A stretch of DNA of 64,000 bases from Pectobacterium actinidiae (GTDB lineage Bacteria > Pseudomonadota > Gammaproteobacteria > Enterobacterales > Enterobacteriaceae): NCBI RefSeq assembly GCF_000803315.1, contig NZ_JRMH01000001.1:3348001-3412000 (forward strand), given 5' to 3'. This document shows positions 1-9,579 of the stretch, in pieces. Made by a program: the position numbers and the translations under genes. The notes beneath the pieces were generated by a model, which was given only the letters and a program-made list of their open reading frames with translations, did not search any database and was not told the origin of the DNA. Each line of letters begins with the position of its first letter. The first letter of the stretch is position 1.

Positions 1-1
1 T

Positions 2-868
2 CAATCTGAGCAGATGGTTGGAGAATTCATTGCCGCCGACCGCGATCATTTTGTCGTGGCGACAAAATACACTTTAAGCGCCATGCCGGAAGCAGGAATA
101 TCTCGAACCGGCAATAGCCGTAAGAACATGATCTCATCTGTAGAAAACAGCCTTAAGCGACTGAACACCGATCGTATTGATGTGCTGTGGGCGCACTTTG
201 ATGACCAATTAACACCGCTGGAAGAGATTGTTCGTACTTTCGACGATCTCATTCGGGCAGGAAAAATCCAGTACGCAGGCTTCTCTAATTTCCCTGCCTG
301 GCGCATTGCCCGAGCGGACACCATCGCAGAATTGCGCGGCTGGTCGCGAATTGCTGGTATTCAAGTGGAATACAGTCTGGTGCAGCGCACCGCAGAGCGG
401 GAACTGTTGCCGATGGCTGAAGCGATAGGGCTGGCAGCAACGCTTTGGTCTCCACTGGGTGGCGGCCTGCTGACGGGCAAATACCGTCAAAGCAAAGAAG
501 GCCGTCTGACCGGTTTTGGCGGAAGATTAGTGCATACCGAGCAAGACACCGCGTTGCTGGATGAGGTATTCAGCGTCGCGCAGGAACTAAACGTATTACC
601 GATACAGATCGCTATCGCCTGGTTGCGCCACAAATCCGCCCGCGCCAGCACCAGCCAGATCCCCATTCTGGGTTCCCGCACTCTGGCGCAGTTGGACGAT
701 ACGCTGCTCGCATTGGATGTCACGCTAAGCGACGATCAGGTCGCCCGTCTGGACAAAGTCAGTGCGATTTCACTGGGAACGCCGCACGATCAAATCGCGG
801 CTACCTTGCCCAAGGCTCAGGGAGGCGACAGCTCCCATCTCATTGCACCGTGGCCACCACGTGCCTGA
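2..868 (+). CDS. Aldo/keto reductase, N-terminus cut by window edge
   Basis: The reading frame is open from the first bases of the window, so the true start lies upstream and the in-frame ATG at 14 is internal. The visible part begins in the second strand of the TIM barrel (VVATKYTLS) and runs to a normal C-terminus. Family landmarks are the RIDVLWAHFDD stretch, where the first His of the family DxxxxH-type motif is expected, the YAGFSNFPAWR segment, and the ILGSRTLAQLDD segment that resembles the C-terminal NADP-binding loop. The family reduces aldehydes or ketones with NADPH in the cytoplasm; the substrate cannot be read from sequence. About 50 N-terminal residues, including the catalytic Asp and Tyr, are outside the window. 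A TetR regulator follows 83 bp downstream on the same strand and may control it. Confidence 0.9.
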   Translation, partial: QSEQMVGEFIAADRDHFVVATKYTLSAMPEAGISRTGNSRKNMISSVENSLKRLNTDRIDVLWAHFDDQLTPLEEIVRTFDDLIRAGKIQYAGFSNFPAWRIARADTIAELRGWSRIAGIQVEYSLVQRTAERELLPMAEAIGLAATLWSPLGGGLLTGKYRQSKEGRLTGFGGRLVHTEQDTALLDEVFSVAQELNVLPIQIAIAWLRHKSARASTSQIPILGSRTLAQLDDTLLALDVTLSDDQVARLDKVSAISLGTPHDQIAATLPKAQGGDSSHLIAPWPPRA

Positions 869-951
869 TCTGCTATTGATGAAGGTCATCATCTATTGAG
901 TCTGGCTTTTCCATACCCTAAGATGATGCCTGACAGAAAAAGGAGAACAAA

Positions 952-1533
952 ATGGCCCGTGTATCAAAGCAGCAGATGGAGCGTAATCGAGAGGAGATCA
1001 TTCAGGTGTCTTCACAGCTCTTTCGTGAACGGGGCCTGAACGGTGTCAGCGTGAACGATTTGATGGCCGCAGCGGGGCTAACCCACGGCGGCTTTTATGG
1101 TCATTTTGCTTCTAAAGATGAGCTAGTCGCCATAGCCAGTCGCAAGGCGCTGGAAGATTCCGCTTCTCACTGGAAGGAGATAAACCAATGCTCAGCTCAA
1201 CATGATTTGAGAACCTTGGTGGAACACTACCTTTCCCCTACTCACCGTGATAGTGCGAAGGATGGCTGTGCGCTCACCGCGCTAGCCAGCGACATAGCCA
1301 GAGAAAGTGAAGGCAAGCCGGTACACGAGGTTTATCTCAGCGGTGTCAAAATCATGCTGGATAGGCTGGAATCACTTTCCACAATAGAAGATAAAGCGCA
1401 GCGCAGGCTGCATGCTCTGGCACAATTTTCCCTGTTATCCGGCGCATTAACGCTGGCACGCGCCACTGCGGGTGATGCCTTGTCGGATGACTTTCTCTAC
1501 GCCGCTAAAAAGGCGCTGCTTGACGAAGCCTGA
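952..1533 (+). CDS. TetR/AcrR family transcriptional regulator
   Basis: A 193-residue protein with a TetR-type N-terminal helix-turn-helix (about residues 10-55): FRERGLNGVSVNDLMAAAGL is followed by the typical THGGFYGHFASKDEL recognition-helix region. The C-terminal part is a variable, helical ligand-binding domain. The start is well supported by AAAGGAG 7-8 bases before the ATG. It sits in the same direction as the upstream aldo/keto reductase, so it may repress that gene or itself, which is an inference from position only. A small CCCC/GGGG hairpin lies just past the stop. The inducing ligand cannot be predicted. Confidence 0.93.
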   Translation: MARVSKQQMERNREEIIQVSSQLFRERGLNGVSVNDLMAAAGLTHGGFYGHFASKDELVAIASRKALEDSASHWKEINQCSAQHDLRTLVEHYLSPTHRDSAKDGCALTALASDIARESEGKPVHEVYLSGVKIMLDRLESLSTIEDKAQRRLHALAQFSLLSGALTLARATAGDALSDDFLYAAKKALLDEA

Positions 1534-1849
1534 CTCCCCGTAGAAAAGGGGCCGAACGTATCTGCCGATGCCCCAAACCGTATTCACACTTAAAACACCA
1601 ATACCTGACTCAGGCCGCTCCTTTTCATAACGCCTTGTTATTGCGTTATTCCCATCCATCATTAGACCGGCACAACCGCAGTGCTATGCTTATCGGCGTC
1701 CGCATGCTTCACATAATTTTTTGACAGAAAATATCAAATTTATTGGTTTTCTATTCAGCCCCTAAATCGACGACACTGCCGCACTATACAAAGCATTGCC
1801 AATAAGCATTACTAATAAACATTTTTGCTCACTTATAAGGTTGTCTATT
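1534..1849. other. Intergenic region before doxX-like gene
   Basis: This 316 bp stretch has no credible gene. It contains a weak CCCC/GGGG stem just after the TetR stop and an AT-rich half with a TTGACA at 1721-1726 that could be a -35 element, although no convincing -10 box stands at the right distance. An open frame that enters the region from 1796 is only a 5' extension of the DoxX reading frame. Confidence 0.5.
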
Positions 1850-2284
1850 ATGATTTCTCAGTTGAATCAGTGGTTCACGCGTTTAACCGATCATCCTGAT
1901 GCAGGTAAACTTTTACTGCGTTTAACCGTAGGTATTCTGCTGCTGTTTCACGGGGTAGCAAAAATTGAACACGGTGTGGGTTGGATCGTACAAATGCTGC
2001 AAGGCGCAGGACTGCCTGGTTTTATTGCTTATGGCGTTTATATCGGCGAGGTTGTTGCCCCAATCTTAATTATTCTGGGCGTATTTACCCGCATTTCCGG
2101 CCTGATTGCCGCACTGACGCTGGTTGTTGCGACACTGATGGTTGGCACCGGTAAATTCTTCACCCTGACCAACGTGGGTGCCTGGGCGTTAGAAGTCGAA
2201 GCTCTCTATTTCTTTGCGGGCATTATCATTATGCTGGTTGGCAGCGGTCGCTACTCTATTGCTTCCAACCCTGCTTATCGCTAA
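1850..2284 (+). CDS. DoxX family inner-membrane protein
   Basis: This 144-residue protein has four hydrophobic segments, roughly residues 20-38, 50-70, 78-98 and 110-130, the DoxX/YqjF-like four-helix plan. Typical family residues are LLRLTVGILLLFHGVAKI at the start of the first helix and the short GVYIGEVVAPILIILGVF segment. The ATG at 1850 is chosen because TAAGG lies 9 bases upstream and the family begins shortly before the first helix; an in-frame ATG at 1796 would add an atypical tail. The family is poorly characterised, and proposed roles in redox or sulfur metabolism are not demonstrated for this member. It converges on cysA, and the two share a bidirectional terminator. Confidence 0.9.
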   Translation: MISQLNQWFTRLTDHPDAGKLLLRLTVGILLLFHGVAKIEHGVGWIVQMLQGAGLPGFIAYGVYIGEVVAPILIILGVFTRISGLIAALTLVVATLMVGTGKFFTLTNVGAWALEVEALYFFAGIIIMLVGSGRYSIASNPAYR

Positions 2285-2318
2285 TTCCCGCTATCCGGTA
2301 GGTATTGACGATAAAAGC

Positions 2319-2346
2319 AAAAACCCGCGAATTTCGCGGGTTTTTT
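2319..2346. terminator. Bidirectional terminator between doxX-like gene and cysA
   Basis: A GC-rich stem, AACCCGCGA / TTTCGCGGGTT, is flanked by A-runs on one side and T-runs on the other, so it can stop transcription arriving from either convergent gene. Confidence 0.85.
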
Positions 2347-2365
2347 CATGCCTGAGAGCCGCCGA

Positions 2366-3358
2366 TTAGATTTCCCAATCGTGGCTGTAACGCTTGGGTT
2401 TGAACTGAATCACATCGCCTTTCTGTAGCCCGTGTAGGCTTGCATCATCTTTTGCGACTTCTGCTTCAATCAGCTCCGACTGTTCGCCCAGTTTCAGCGA
2501 CAGACGCGTTAAGGCTCCGAGTGGGCGAATATCGCGCACCGTCACCGCCTGATAGCCATCCTGAGCCTGAACGGATAGCGATACCTCATGTGGACGGAAC
2601 AGAATCGTCTCTTCCGTCTGCGCCACTTTCAACCGGTTACTGTCGCCAAGGAAATGGTAAACAAACTCGCTGGCCGGGTTGTTATACACTTCCGCCGGCG
2701 TACCAATTTGTTCGATGACACCTTTGTTCATCAGCACGATGCGGTCGGCGACTTCCATCGCTTCTTCCTGATCGTGCGTCACAAATACCGACGTCAGATC
2801 GATATCCTCATGTAGCTGAGACAGCCAGCGACGCAGCTCTTTACGCACCTTGGCATCCAACGCGCCAAAGGGTTCATCCAGCAGCAGGATGCTCGGTTCA
2901 ACGATCAGCGCACGCGCCAGTGCGATACGCTGGCGCTGGCCGCCGGAAAGCTGTTCAGGATAGCGATCCCCCAGCCAGTCCAACTGCACCAGATTTAGCA
3001 GCTCATGTACTTTCTTTTCGATTTCACTCTTTGATGGCCGGATATTTTTCGGCTTCATTCGCAGCCCAAACGCAACGTTATCGAACACCGTCATATGGCG
3101 GAACAGCGCGTAGTGCTGAAAGACGAATCCCACATTGCGCTTACGCACATCGTGGACGGACACGTCCTGACCGTGAAAAATAATGCTACCGCTATCGGGC
3201 TGTTCCAGCCCAGCAATGATGCGCAGCAGCGTGGTCTTACCACAGCCCGATGGCCCCAGCAGCGCCACCAGCTCGCCGCTGTGGATCGACAAATTAATCT
3301 CGTTCAGCGCCCGGAACTGGCCAAATTGTTTATTAATATTGCGAATCTCAATGCTCAT
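2366..3358 (-). CDS. cysA: Sulfate/thiosulfate ABC transporter ATPase
   Basis: The ATP-hydrolysing subunit of the sulfate/thiosulfate importer, cytoplasmic and bound to CysT and CysW. Walker A GPSGCGKT is at residues 35-42, the signature LSGGQRQR near 137, Walker B ILLLDEP near 157, and the switch histidine in [10 protein letters not shown]. The C-terminal 90 residues form a TOBE-like regulatory domain ([10 protein letters not shown]). At 330 residues it is about 35 shorter than E. coli CysA, mainly at the C-terminus. It overlaps cysW by 11 bases, a sign of translational coupling. It is the last gene of a cysTWA transcript. No cysM follows, unlike the E. coli cysPUWAM operon. Confidence 0.95.
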   Translation of the reverse strand: MSIEIRNINKQFGQFRALNEINLSIHSGELVALLGPSGCGKTTLLRIIAGLEQPDSGSIIFHGQDVSVHDVRKRNVGFVFQHYALFRHMTVFDNVAFGLRMKPKNIRPSKSEIEKKVHELLNLVQLDWLGDRYPEQLSGGQRQRIALARALIVEPSILLLDEPFGALDAKVRKELRRWLSQLHEDIDLTSVFVTHDQEEAMEVADRIVLMNKGVIEQIGTPAEVYNNPASEFVYHFLGDSNRLKVAQTEETILFRPHEVSLSVQAQDGYQAVTVRDIRPLGALTRLSLKLGEQSELIEAEVAKDDASLHGLQKGDVIQFKPKRYSHDWEI

Positions 3359-4229
3359 TTTTGGCCAACTCCTGTTGTTTCTGTATTTGCTTCGTCAATC
3401 GGCTCTCACTCCACTGGCGCAGTAACAGTACGACCAGTGACATAATTAGCAGCAGGATCGCCACACTGAAAGCCGCAACGATGTTGTACTCGTTATAAAG
3501 AATTTCGATATGCAACGGCAGCGTGTTAGTCAGGCCGCGAATATGGCCGGAAATAACGGAAACGGCACCAAATTCCCCCATCGCGCGCGCGGTACACAGC
3601 ACCACGCCGTAAATCAGCGCCCATTTCACATTCGGCAGCGTAATGTGCCAGAACATTTGCCAGCCGTTCGCCCCCAGCAGCCGCGCCGCTTCTTCTTCTT
3701 GCGAGCCCTGCTCTTCCATCAGCGGAATCAGCTCACGGGCAACATAAGGCAGCGTGACGAAAATTGTCGCCAGTACGATGCCAGGCACGGCGTAAACAAT
3801 TTGCAAATCGTGTTCAAGCAGGAAGGGATAGATTTTGCTTTGCGCCCCAAACAACAGCACATACACCAGTCCCGCCACCACGGGGGAAACGGAAAATGGC
3901 AAATCAATCAGCGCCAGCAGAAAGCTCTTGCCACGAAATTCGAATTTCGTCACACACCATGCCGTCGCCAGCCCAAACACCACGTTTAACGGCACGGAAA
4001 TGACGGTCGCGAGTAACGTCAACTTAAGCGCAGAGATCGCATCCGGTTCGGTAATCGCATCCCAAAATGCGCCGACGCCTTTATCCAGCCCCTGAGTGAC
4101 CACCATCATCAGCGGCAGTACCAGAATCAGGAAAAAAACAACCCACGCTAATGAAACCAGAATGTAATAGGCTGCGGGCTGTTTTTTTCTTTTAGCCGCG
4201 CTGGCCTGAGCGGAAATAACCTGTTCCAT
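3348..4229 (-). CDS. cysW: Sulfate/thiosulfate ABC transporter permease CysW
   Basis: A 293-residue inner-membrane permease with about six membrane segments after a short basic N-terminus ([12 protein letters not shown]). The EAA loop that contacts CysA is recognisable in the [17 protein letters not shown] stretch and the following HITLPNV. It forms the translocation pore with CysT. It lies 12 bp after cysT and overlaps cysA, so the three genes form one transcription unit. Both length and sequence agree with the CysW family. Confidence 0.95.
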   Translation of the reverse strand: MEQVISAQASAAKRKKQPAAYYILVSLAWVVFFLILVLPLMMVVTQGLDKGVGAFWDAITEPDAISALKLTLLATVISVPLNVVFGLATAWCVTKFEFRGKSFLLALIDLPFSVSPVVAGLVYVLLFGAQSKIYPFLLEHDLQIVYAVPGIVLATIFVTLPYVARELIPLMEEQGSQEEEAARLLGANGWQMFWHITLPNVKWALIYGVVLCTARAMGEFGAVSVISGHIRGLTNTLPLHIEILYNEYNIVAAFSVAILLLIMSLVVLLLRQWSESRLTKQIQKQQELAKNEH

Positions 4230-4241
4230 GACGACCAGCCC

Positions 4242-5054
4242 TTACAGTTTCGGTTGAATGCGGCGCTGCAACACGTTAATCAGCAGCAGCATAATGAAAG
4301 AAACCAGCAGCATGAACACGCCGATCCCGGTTGCGCCTTTGTAATCATACTGATCGAGCTTGGAGACGATCAGCAGCGGCAGGATTTCGGTTTTAAACGG
4401 AATATTCCCCGCGATAAACACCACGGAACCGTACTCCCCGACGCCGCGGGCAAAGGCCAGCGCAAAGCCCGTCAGCCAGGCGGGTAACAGCGCAGGAAGC
4501 AGCACATGGCGGAAAACCTGAAGCGGGCGCGCGCCAAGGCAGGCAGCGGCTTCTTCCACTTCTTTGGGAATATCGGCGAGCACGGGTTGCAACGTTCTGA
4601 CCACGAAAGGCAGCGTAACGAAAATGAGCGCCAGCGTGATGCCAATGCCGGTGTAGGCAATTTTGAACGGAAAAAGCGAGCCAATCAGGCCATTCGGCGC
4701 ATACAACGCCGTCAGCGCAATCCCCGCCACGGCGGTTGGCAGCGCGAAGGGCATATCGATCATGGCATCGATCACTTTACGACCGGGGAAAGTATAACGC
4801 ACGAGTACCCACGCTAGCAGCGTGCCAAGGATACCGTTAATAAAGGCCGCGGCCAGTGCCGTACCAAACGAAAGCCGCAGGGAGAAAAGCACCTGTCGGC
4901 TGGTTATCAGATCCCAAAACTGGCCGAACGTTAGTTGGCTGGCATACAAAAACATCCCCGCCAACGGAATGAGGACAATTAACCCTAAATAGCTCAGGCT
5001 AAACCCTAACGTTAGCCCGAAACCGGGAATCACTGAGGAAGAACGTTGTGACAT
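4242..5054 (-). CDS. cysT: Sulfate/thiosulfate ABC transporter permease CysT (CysU)
   Basis: The partner permease of CysW, 270 residues with six hydrophobic segments. Family signatures are DMPFALPTAVAGIALTALY in the membrane part and the EAA loop EEAAACLGARPLQVFRHVLL. The start ATG is followed by SQRSSSVIPGFGL, the usual N-terminal pattern of CysT. It is the first gene of the cysTWA block. Upstream, the binding-protein gene is separated by about 275 bp that carry a terminator and an inverted-repeat element, so this block may need its own promoter or rely on readthrough. Confidence 0.95.
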   Translation of the reverse strand: MSQRSSSVIPGFGLTLGFSLSYLGLIVLIPLAGMFLYASQLTFGQFWDLITSRQVLFSLRLSFGTALAAAFINGILGTLLAWVLVRYTFPGRKVIDAMIDMPFALPTAVAGIALTALYAPNGLIGSLFPFKIAYTGIGITLALIFVTLPFVVRTLQPVLADIPKEVEEAAACLGARPLQVFRHVLLPALLPAWLTGFALAFARGVGEYGSVVFIAGNIPFKTEILPLLIVSKLDQYDYKGATGIGVFMLLVSFIMLLLINVLQRRIQPKL

Positions 5055-5144
5055 ACCGTGCCTTTAATTTTCATACTCACTATCCAGCCAACAACTGCTT
5101 GCCGACGCGCGCTACCTGACGGAAGGTTTAAGGCTGCTATCAAC

Positions 5145-5257
5145 TAATGCCACTCGTTTAAGCATCGAGATACACGGAGCGACCACAGAGGGGAAACCTC
5201 CCTGCGGGAACCTCCCCCTGTATCTCCCCTAATAACGGGCTTAAGTGACCAGTATTA
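5145..5257. repeat. MITE-like inverted-repeat element, copy A
   Basis: A 113 bp element bounded by TAATGCCACTC on the left and the inverted GACCAGTATTA on the right. The inner parts also pair (GAGATACA with TGTATCTC), so one strand can fold into a long hairpin. A second copy of similar length and sequence lies at 11290-11401. It has no coding capacity. It sits between cysT and the sbp terminator. I do not recognise it as a named family. Confidence 0.75.
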
Positions 5258-5281
5258 CGCTGTCGCCAGCCTTTTAACCTG

Positions 5282-5309
5282 AAAAAAGCCGCTACGGTGA
5301 TAGCGGCCT
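5282..5309 (-). terminator. Terminator after sbp-like gene
   Basis: On the minus strand, GCCGCTA and TAGCGGC form a 7 bp stem followed by a run of T residues, 20-30 bases past the stop of the binding-protein gene. It is a convincing intrinsic terminator placed inside what would otherwise be an sbp-cysTWA operon. Confidence 0.85.
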
Positions 5310-5330
5310 TAATCCGTCAGACGTTAAAAC

Positions 5331-6341
5331 TTACTTATTGATCTCTTTAAAGATTGCGTCGAACACGCCGCCATCGTTAAAGAATTTATCCTGTGCCGCT
5401 TTCCAGCCGCCGAAATCCTTATCAATCGTCACCAGATTCACTGGCGCAAACTGATCTTTAAACTCTTCGGCAATCTTGGCGTTACGTGGGCGGTAGAAAT
5501 TTTTACCAATGATGCGCTGTGCTTCATCGCTGTAGAGGTATTGCAGATAAGCTTCAGCCTGCTTCTGCGTTCCCTTACGCTCAACCACTTTGTCGACAAC
5601 GGCAACCGGTGGTTCAGCCAGAATCGACAGAGACGGTGTCACGATCTCAAGCTGATCGCCGCCCTGCTCTTGCAGAGACAGGTACGCTTCGTTTTCCCAT
5701 GCCAGCAGCACATCGCCTAACTGACGCTGTACAAAGCTGATGGTTGCTCCACGCGCACCGGTATCCAGTACTGGCGCATGGCGATACAATTCCGTGACAA
5801 ATTTCAGTGCGGTTTCATCATTGCCACCCGGTTGCGCTTTGGCATACGCCCACGCAGCCAGGAAGTTCCAACGTGCGCCACCCGAGGTTTTCGGGTTTGG
5901 CGTGATCACTTCAACGCCTGGCTTCACCAGATCGTTCCAGTCTTTGATTTGCTTCGGATTGCCTTTGCGTACCAGAAAAACGATGGTGGAGGTATAAGGT
6001 GTGCTGTTGTCAGGCAGACGCGCCTGCCATTTAGGGTCGATCAGCTGTTGGTTCAGGTTTAATGCATCAATATCACCAGCCAGTGCCAGCGTCACCACGT
6101 CAGCCTGCAAACCATCAATTACCGAGCGCGCCTGCTTTCCAGAACCGCCGTGTGAATTTTTGATGGTGATATCTTCACCCGTGGTCGCTTTCCAATGCTT
6201 GATAAACGCCGCATTGTATTGCTGGTATAGCTCACGCGTCGGATCGTAAGACACGTTTAATAATTCGGTAGCCGCCGAGGCTACACCAGAAAATAACAGC
6301 GCTGCCGTAGCAACAGATAACCCCAGACGACGTATTGACAT
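5331..6341 (-). CDS. sbp: Periplasmic sulfate-binding protein, Sbp type
   Basis: A 336-residue secreted solute-binding protein that would deliver sulfate to CysTWA. Residues 1-23 are a signal peptide with an ASA-type cleavage site. The mature start [17 protein letters not shown] and the segments [13 protein letters not shown] and [13 protein letters not shown] are the ligand-site motifs of the family. Recalled E. coli sequences match Sbp ([17 protein letters not shown]) better than CysP (LLNSSYDVSRELF), though the gene occupies the cysP position. The ATG at 6341 is preferred over the GTG at 6350 because GGGAG sits about 9 bases before it. A strong terminator follows, so sbp could be made in excess over the membrane subunits. 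CysB control is likely from family knowledge, but no site was identified. Confidence 0.9.
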   Translation of the reverse strand: MSIRRLGLSVATAALLFSGVASAATELLNVSYDPTRELYQQYNAAFIKHWKATTGEDITIKNSHGGSGKQARSVIDGLQADVVTLALAGDIDALNLNQQLIDPKWQARLPDNSTPYTSTIVFLVRKGNPKQIKDWNDLVKPGVEVITPNPKTSGGARWNFLAAWAYAKAQPGGNDETALKFVTELYRHAPVLDTGARGATISFVQRQLGDVLLAWENEAYLSLQEQGGDQLEIVTPSLSILAEPPVAVVDKVVERKGTQKQAEAYLQYLYSDEAQRIIGKNFYRPRNAKIAEEFKDQFAPVNLVTIDKDFGGWKAAQDKFFNDGGVFDAIFKEINK

Positions 6342-6667
6342 TCTTATCACTCCCTAACCTTAATGCTTGAAAGTATTTAGATAAAATAATGACGAATGTG
6401 GCTGGTTAGGCCGTTTATGCGGTTATCGAACTGACAACGACAATATGGGAGTGACAATAGTGGATATAGGGAAGGGGCAAAAATATTGTTTCGCGATAAT
6501 TTATGCTATCGCGTTATATTGTTAATGGTTATGTAATAGTTTTCAATCTAAGCAATTTTGTTGCAGCGGAAATCTTTTTACAACGGGATATGAGATAACC
6601 CTGATGCCTTGCGGCATCAGGTGAATACGGCGGAGAATAGGCTTAAGCGGATGCGCACCTTTCTGCC
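6342..6667. other. Intergenic region between sbp and cdaR
   Basis: This 326 bp gap holds the 5' region of sbp and the 3' end of cdaR. It is AT-rich between about 6480 and 6580, consistent with the sbp promoter zone. An 8 bp stem, CTGATGCC/GGCATCAG at 6601-6620, lies about 50 bases past the cdaR stop and could end that transcript, although it has no clear T-run. No small gene is visible. Confidence 0.5.
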
Positions 6668-7825
6668 CTACTCTTCTTCATCCAACTGCAAAGCCACGTA
6701 TAGCAGCAGACGGTCGTCGAAATTCCCCAGATCTAACCCTGTCAGTTCAGAGATGCGGTTAAGGCGATATTCCAGCGTATTACGGTGAATAAACAGCGCT
6801 TTCGCCGTCGCGCCAGGTTGAACGTTATTACGGAACCAGGCACCCAGCGTCCGACGCAGCAGGCCATTGCCATCCATTGCTTTAAGCTTCGAGAGCGGAC
6901 GCACCAGCTCGTTTGCCTGCCAGCCGCCGCGCAGGCTATCCAGCAATACGGGCAACATCAAATCCTGATAGTAATAACAGCGCTGGGCGGGCATACGCTG
7001 TTTGCCTACGCTCATGGTCGTTCGCGCCGTGCGGTAAGAGCGCGCGATGCTGCCGGGGCCAGCAAAATAGTTTCCCAGCGCCAGCCGTACCCGCAGCCGG
7101 CTGCTTTCCGCCATACGCGACATCAGCGTATCCACCCGACGCCGGTGCTCCTCTGCATCCCAGCGCCCGTGGCTGTTCAGCGCCGGTTTTAGCACCACCA
7201 TTTCCGTTAGAGAAACGATGGCGATGAGGTTGTCACGCTCCGGCGTAGTCAGCAACGTCTGCAACTGCTGTAGCTCCGCCATGGCGGAGTCGACACCGAG
7301 CTGCCCGCTGTCGACTTCGATCACCGCAGCAACGCGGGGCTTATTCAGATCAATGCCTAAGCGCTGCGCCCACTCCATGAGAGCGGGAGACAGATCGTCG
7401 GTGCGAATCAGGTTCAACACCAGTTCTTCGCGCAGACGGCTGTCCTGCGCCAGCATATGCAGCAGCCTCGCTTGCTCCAGCATCATTTCCGCCGTCATAC
7501 AGACAAGCTCGCCGTATTGCCGTAGCTGGCTGGGGTTTCCCGTCAGGCCGATGACGCCAACAATTTCGCCATCAATGCGCAGGGGTAAATTGATACCAGG
7601 ACGCACGCCGTGCAGGTGACGCGCGACGGCATCATCAATATCGACGACTCGCCCCTGCGAAAGCGCCAGCAGCGCGCCTTCGTGCAACTCCCCCAATCGT
7701 TCCTGATCGCCACTGCCGATAATCTTACCGCGAGCATCCATCACGTTGATATTGCTATCAATGATCTGCATGGTCCGCGCGACAATATCCTGTGCCATCT
7801 TGGCATTGAGATGATACGACGCCAT
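6668..7825 (-). CDS. cdaR: Carbohydrate diacid (sugar diacid) regulator CdaR
   Basis: A 385-residue transcriptional activator of glucarate, galactarate and glycerate uptake and catabolism genes. It is collinear with E. coli CdaR, also 385 residues. The N-terminal sugar-diacid recognition domain (KMAQDIVARTMQIIDSNINV, then GRVVDIDDAVARHLHGV) is followed by a central linker and a C-terminal PucR-type helix-turn-helix (ALFIHRNTLEYRLNRISEL). The frame is open to 7903, but the ATG at 7825 is chosen because AGAGG stands about 7 bases before it and the protein then matches the family start. It is next to degP as in E. coli, with no diacid catabolic genes in the window. Confidence 0.95.
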   Translation of the reverse strand: MASYHLNAKMAQDIVARTMQIIDSNINVMDARGKIIGSGDQERLGELHEGALLALSQGRVVDIDDAVARHLHGVRPGINLPLRIDGEIVGVIGLTGNPSQLRQYGELVCMTAEMMLEQARLLHMLAQDSRLREELVLNLIRTDDLSPALMEWAQRLGIDLNKPRVAAVIEVDSGQLGVDSAMAELQQLQTLLTTPERDNLIAIVSLTEMVVLKPALNSHGRWDAEEHRRRVDTLMSRMAESSRLRVRLALGNYFAGPGSIARSYRTARTTMSVGKQRMPAQRCYYYQDLMLPVLLDSLRGGWQANELVRPLSKLKAMDGNGLLRRTLGAWFRNNVQPGATAKALFIHRNTLEYRLNRISELTGLDLGNFDDRLLLYVALQLDEEE

Positions 7826-8057
7826 TTTTACCTCTGAGAGGAACATTGACAATTGCACCAGCATACCGTCACACGGTGCGCCACACATTGTGCAAATTAA
7901 CAAAGAAACAGGAATTAGGTTAAATCTGTGGAAGAACTCACAAAAGCACTTTCAGGGAGAAGCGAGAGGTAGCCGGGCACCCGCGTGCCCGACCAGAAGA
8001 CTAACGTAACAAATTGTCTTAAAAGGTAATTATTAACTTACACGCCGAACCGTTCGA

Positions 8058-9497
8058 TTACTGAGCCAGCAGATAAATCGTGCTGTCACCGCGACGCACG
8101 TTTAAAGCCAATACGGCTGGTTTGCTATCCAGAATTTTACGCAACTCGCCAATATTCTGTATCGCCTGCTGGTTAACGCCAAGAATAATGTCGTCCTTCT
8201 TCAGGCCAATTTTAGCCGCCGCAGAACCGGGTTTAACGTTATCGACCTTGACGCCTTTTTTGTCGTCCACCTGAGTATTGCTCAGCTCGGCACCTTCAAT
8301 GCCAGAGTAGAGATTACCGGAGGCCACCTGAGCCTGATTGCTCTGTTGCAGCGTCACCTCAACCGTCAGCGGTTTACCCTCGCGCAGCAACCCCAGCGCG
8401 ACTTTACTGCCCACCGGCAACGACCCAACCTGCGCGCGCAGGGCAGAGAAGCTGCTGATCGCCTTACCATTCAGCGTGACGATCACATCGCCCGCTTTGA
8501 TGCCCGCCTCATCTGCCGCCGACTTCGGCCGCACCTGGCTTACAAACGCACCGCGCTGTGCATCAACTTTCATCGCCTGAGCCAGCTCGGAGTTCAGCTC
8601 CGTCCCGGTGATACCCAGCTCGCCGCGCTTCACTTCGCCAAATTCGACAATCTGTGCAACGACGCTTTTCACCATATTGCTGGGGATAGCAAAACCAATC
8701 CCGATATTGCCACCATCTGGAGCAAGAATCGCAGTATTCAGCCCAACCAGTTCCCCATTCAGGTTCACCAGCGCCCCACCGGAATTCCCCCGGTTGATCG
8801 CCGCATCGGTCTGAATAAAGTTCTCGTAGTTTTCAATATTCAACCCGCTACGCCCCAACGCAGACACAATGCCCGATGTCGCCGTTTCCCCTAAACCATA
8901 CGGGTTACCAATCGCTACCGTATAATCACCGACCCGCAGTTGCTCGGAATCCGCGATCTTAATCGCCGTCAGATTTTTAAAATCTTTCAACTGCACCAGC
9001 GCGATATCTGAACGTGTGTCTTTGCCTAATACTTTGCCGTCATACTTACGACCATCGCTGAGTCGGACCTGAATTTTATCAGCGTTATCCACCACATGGC
9101 TGTTGGTCACCACATAGCCTTTCTCTGCATTAATCACGACGCCTGCACCCAGCGCCTGGAAATTTTCCTGCTGCGGTGGCTGACCGTCGTCATCACCTTC
9201 TCCCTGACACATCGGCGATGACTGGAACGGCGATCCCTCCTGACAGAAAGGCGAGTTTTCACCAAAAAACGGCTGAAGCTGCGGTGGGATCCCTTCTTTT
9301 CCCGCATTGGTGGTATGCCCTTCTACATAGATGCTCACCACAGAAGGCATGACCTTTTCCAGCATAGGAGCCAAACTGGGTAATTGACCCGATGACGCGG
9401 CAGACGCCGCTGACTCTGCGGCATTTGCCGTGGTAGAACCCATCGCCATCGCCAGACTTAACGCCAGCGCACTCAAAACCAGTGATTTTCTTTTCAT
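8058..9497 (-). CDS. degP: Periplasmic serine protease/chaperone DegP (HtrA)
   Basis: A periplasmic quality-control protease that degrades or refolds damaged envelope proteins. Residues 1-27 are a signal peptide ending in ANA. The trypsin-like domain carries the triad His134 (TNSHVVD), Asp164 (TRSDIAL) and Ser239 (RGNSGGAL). Two PDZ domains follow, at about 280-370 and 390-475. The long loop with two cysteines (residues 85 and 97) is typical of DegP and separates it from DegQ. At 479 residues the length is normal. A sigmaE-like promoter and a leader hairpin lie upstream. Good AGGAGG-type ribosome binding precedes the ATG. Confidence 0.97.
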   Translation of the reverse strand: MKRKSLVLSALALSLAMAMGSTTANAAESAASAASSGQLPSLAPMLEKVMPSVVSIYVEGHTTNAGKEGIPPQLQPFFGENSPFCQEGSPFQSSPMCQGEGDDDGQPPQQENFQALGAGVVINAEKGYVVTNSHVVDNADKIQVRLSDGRKYDGKVLGKDTRSDIALVQLKDFKNLTAIKIADSEQLRVGDYTVAIGNPYGLGETATSGIVSALGRSGLNIENYENFIQTDAAINRGNSGGALVNLNGELVGLNTAILAPDGGNIGIGFAIPSNMVKSVVAQIVEFGEVKRGELGITGTELNSELAQAMKVDAQRGAFVSQVRPKSAADEAGIKAGDVIVTLNGKAISSFSALRAQVGSLPVGSKVALGLLREGKPLTVEVTLQQSNQAQVASGNLYSGIEGAELSNTQVDDKKGVKVDNVKPGSAAAKIGLKKDDIILGVNQQAIQNIGELRKILDSKPAVLALNVRRGDSTIYLLAQ

Positions 9498-9540
9498 AGG
9501 AGGCTATCTCATAGTAATCAACACGCGAGTCTTACGGCCC

Positions 9541-9562
9541 GTGTACCCGACACCGGGTACAC
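9541..9562 (-). promoter_or_regulatory. degP leader hairpin
   Basis: A perfect inverted repeat, GTGTACCC-6 nt-GGGTACAC, sits in the predicted untranslated leader of degP about 45 bases before the start codon. Its role is unknown; it could affect mRNA stability or translation. Confidence 0.5.
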
Positions 9563-9579
9563 TCAATGGTCGTGCTGTA

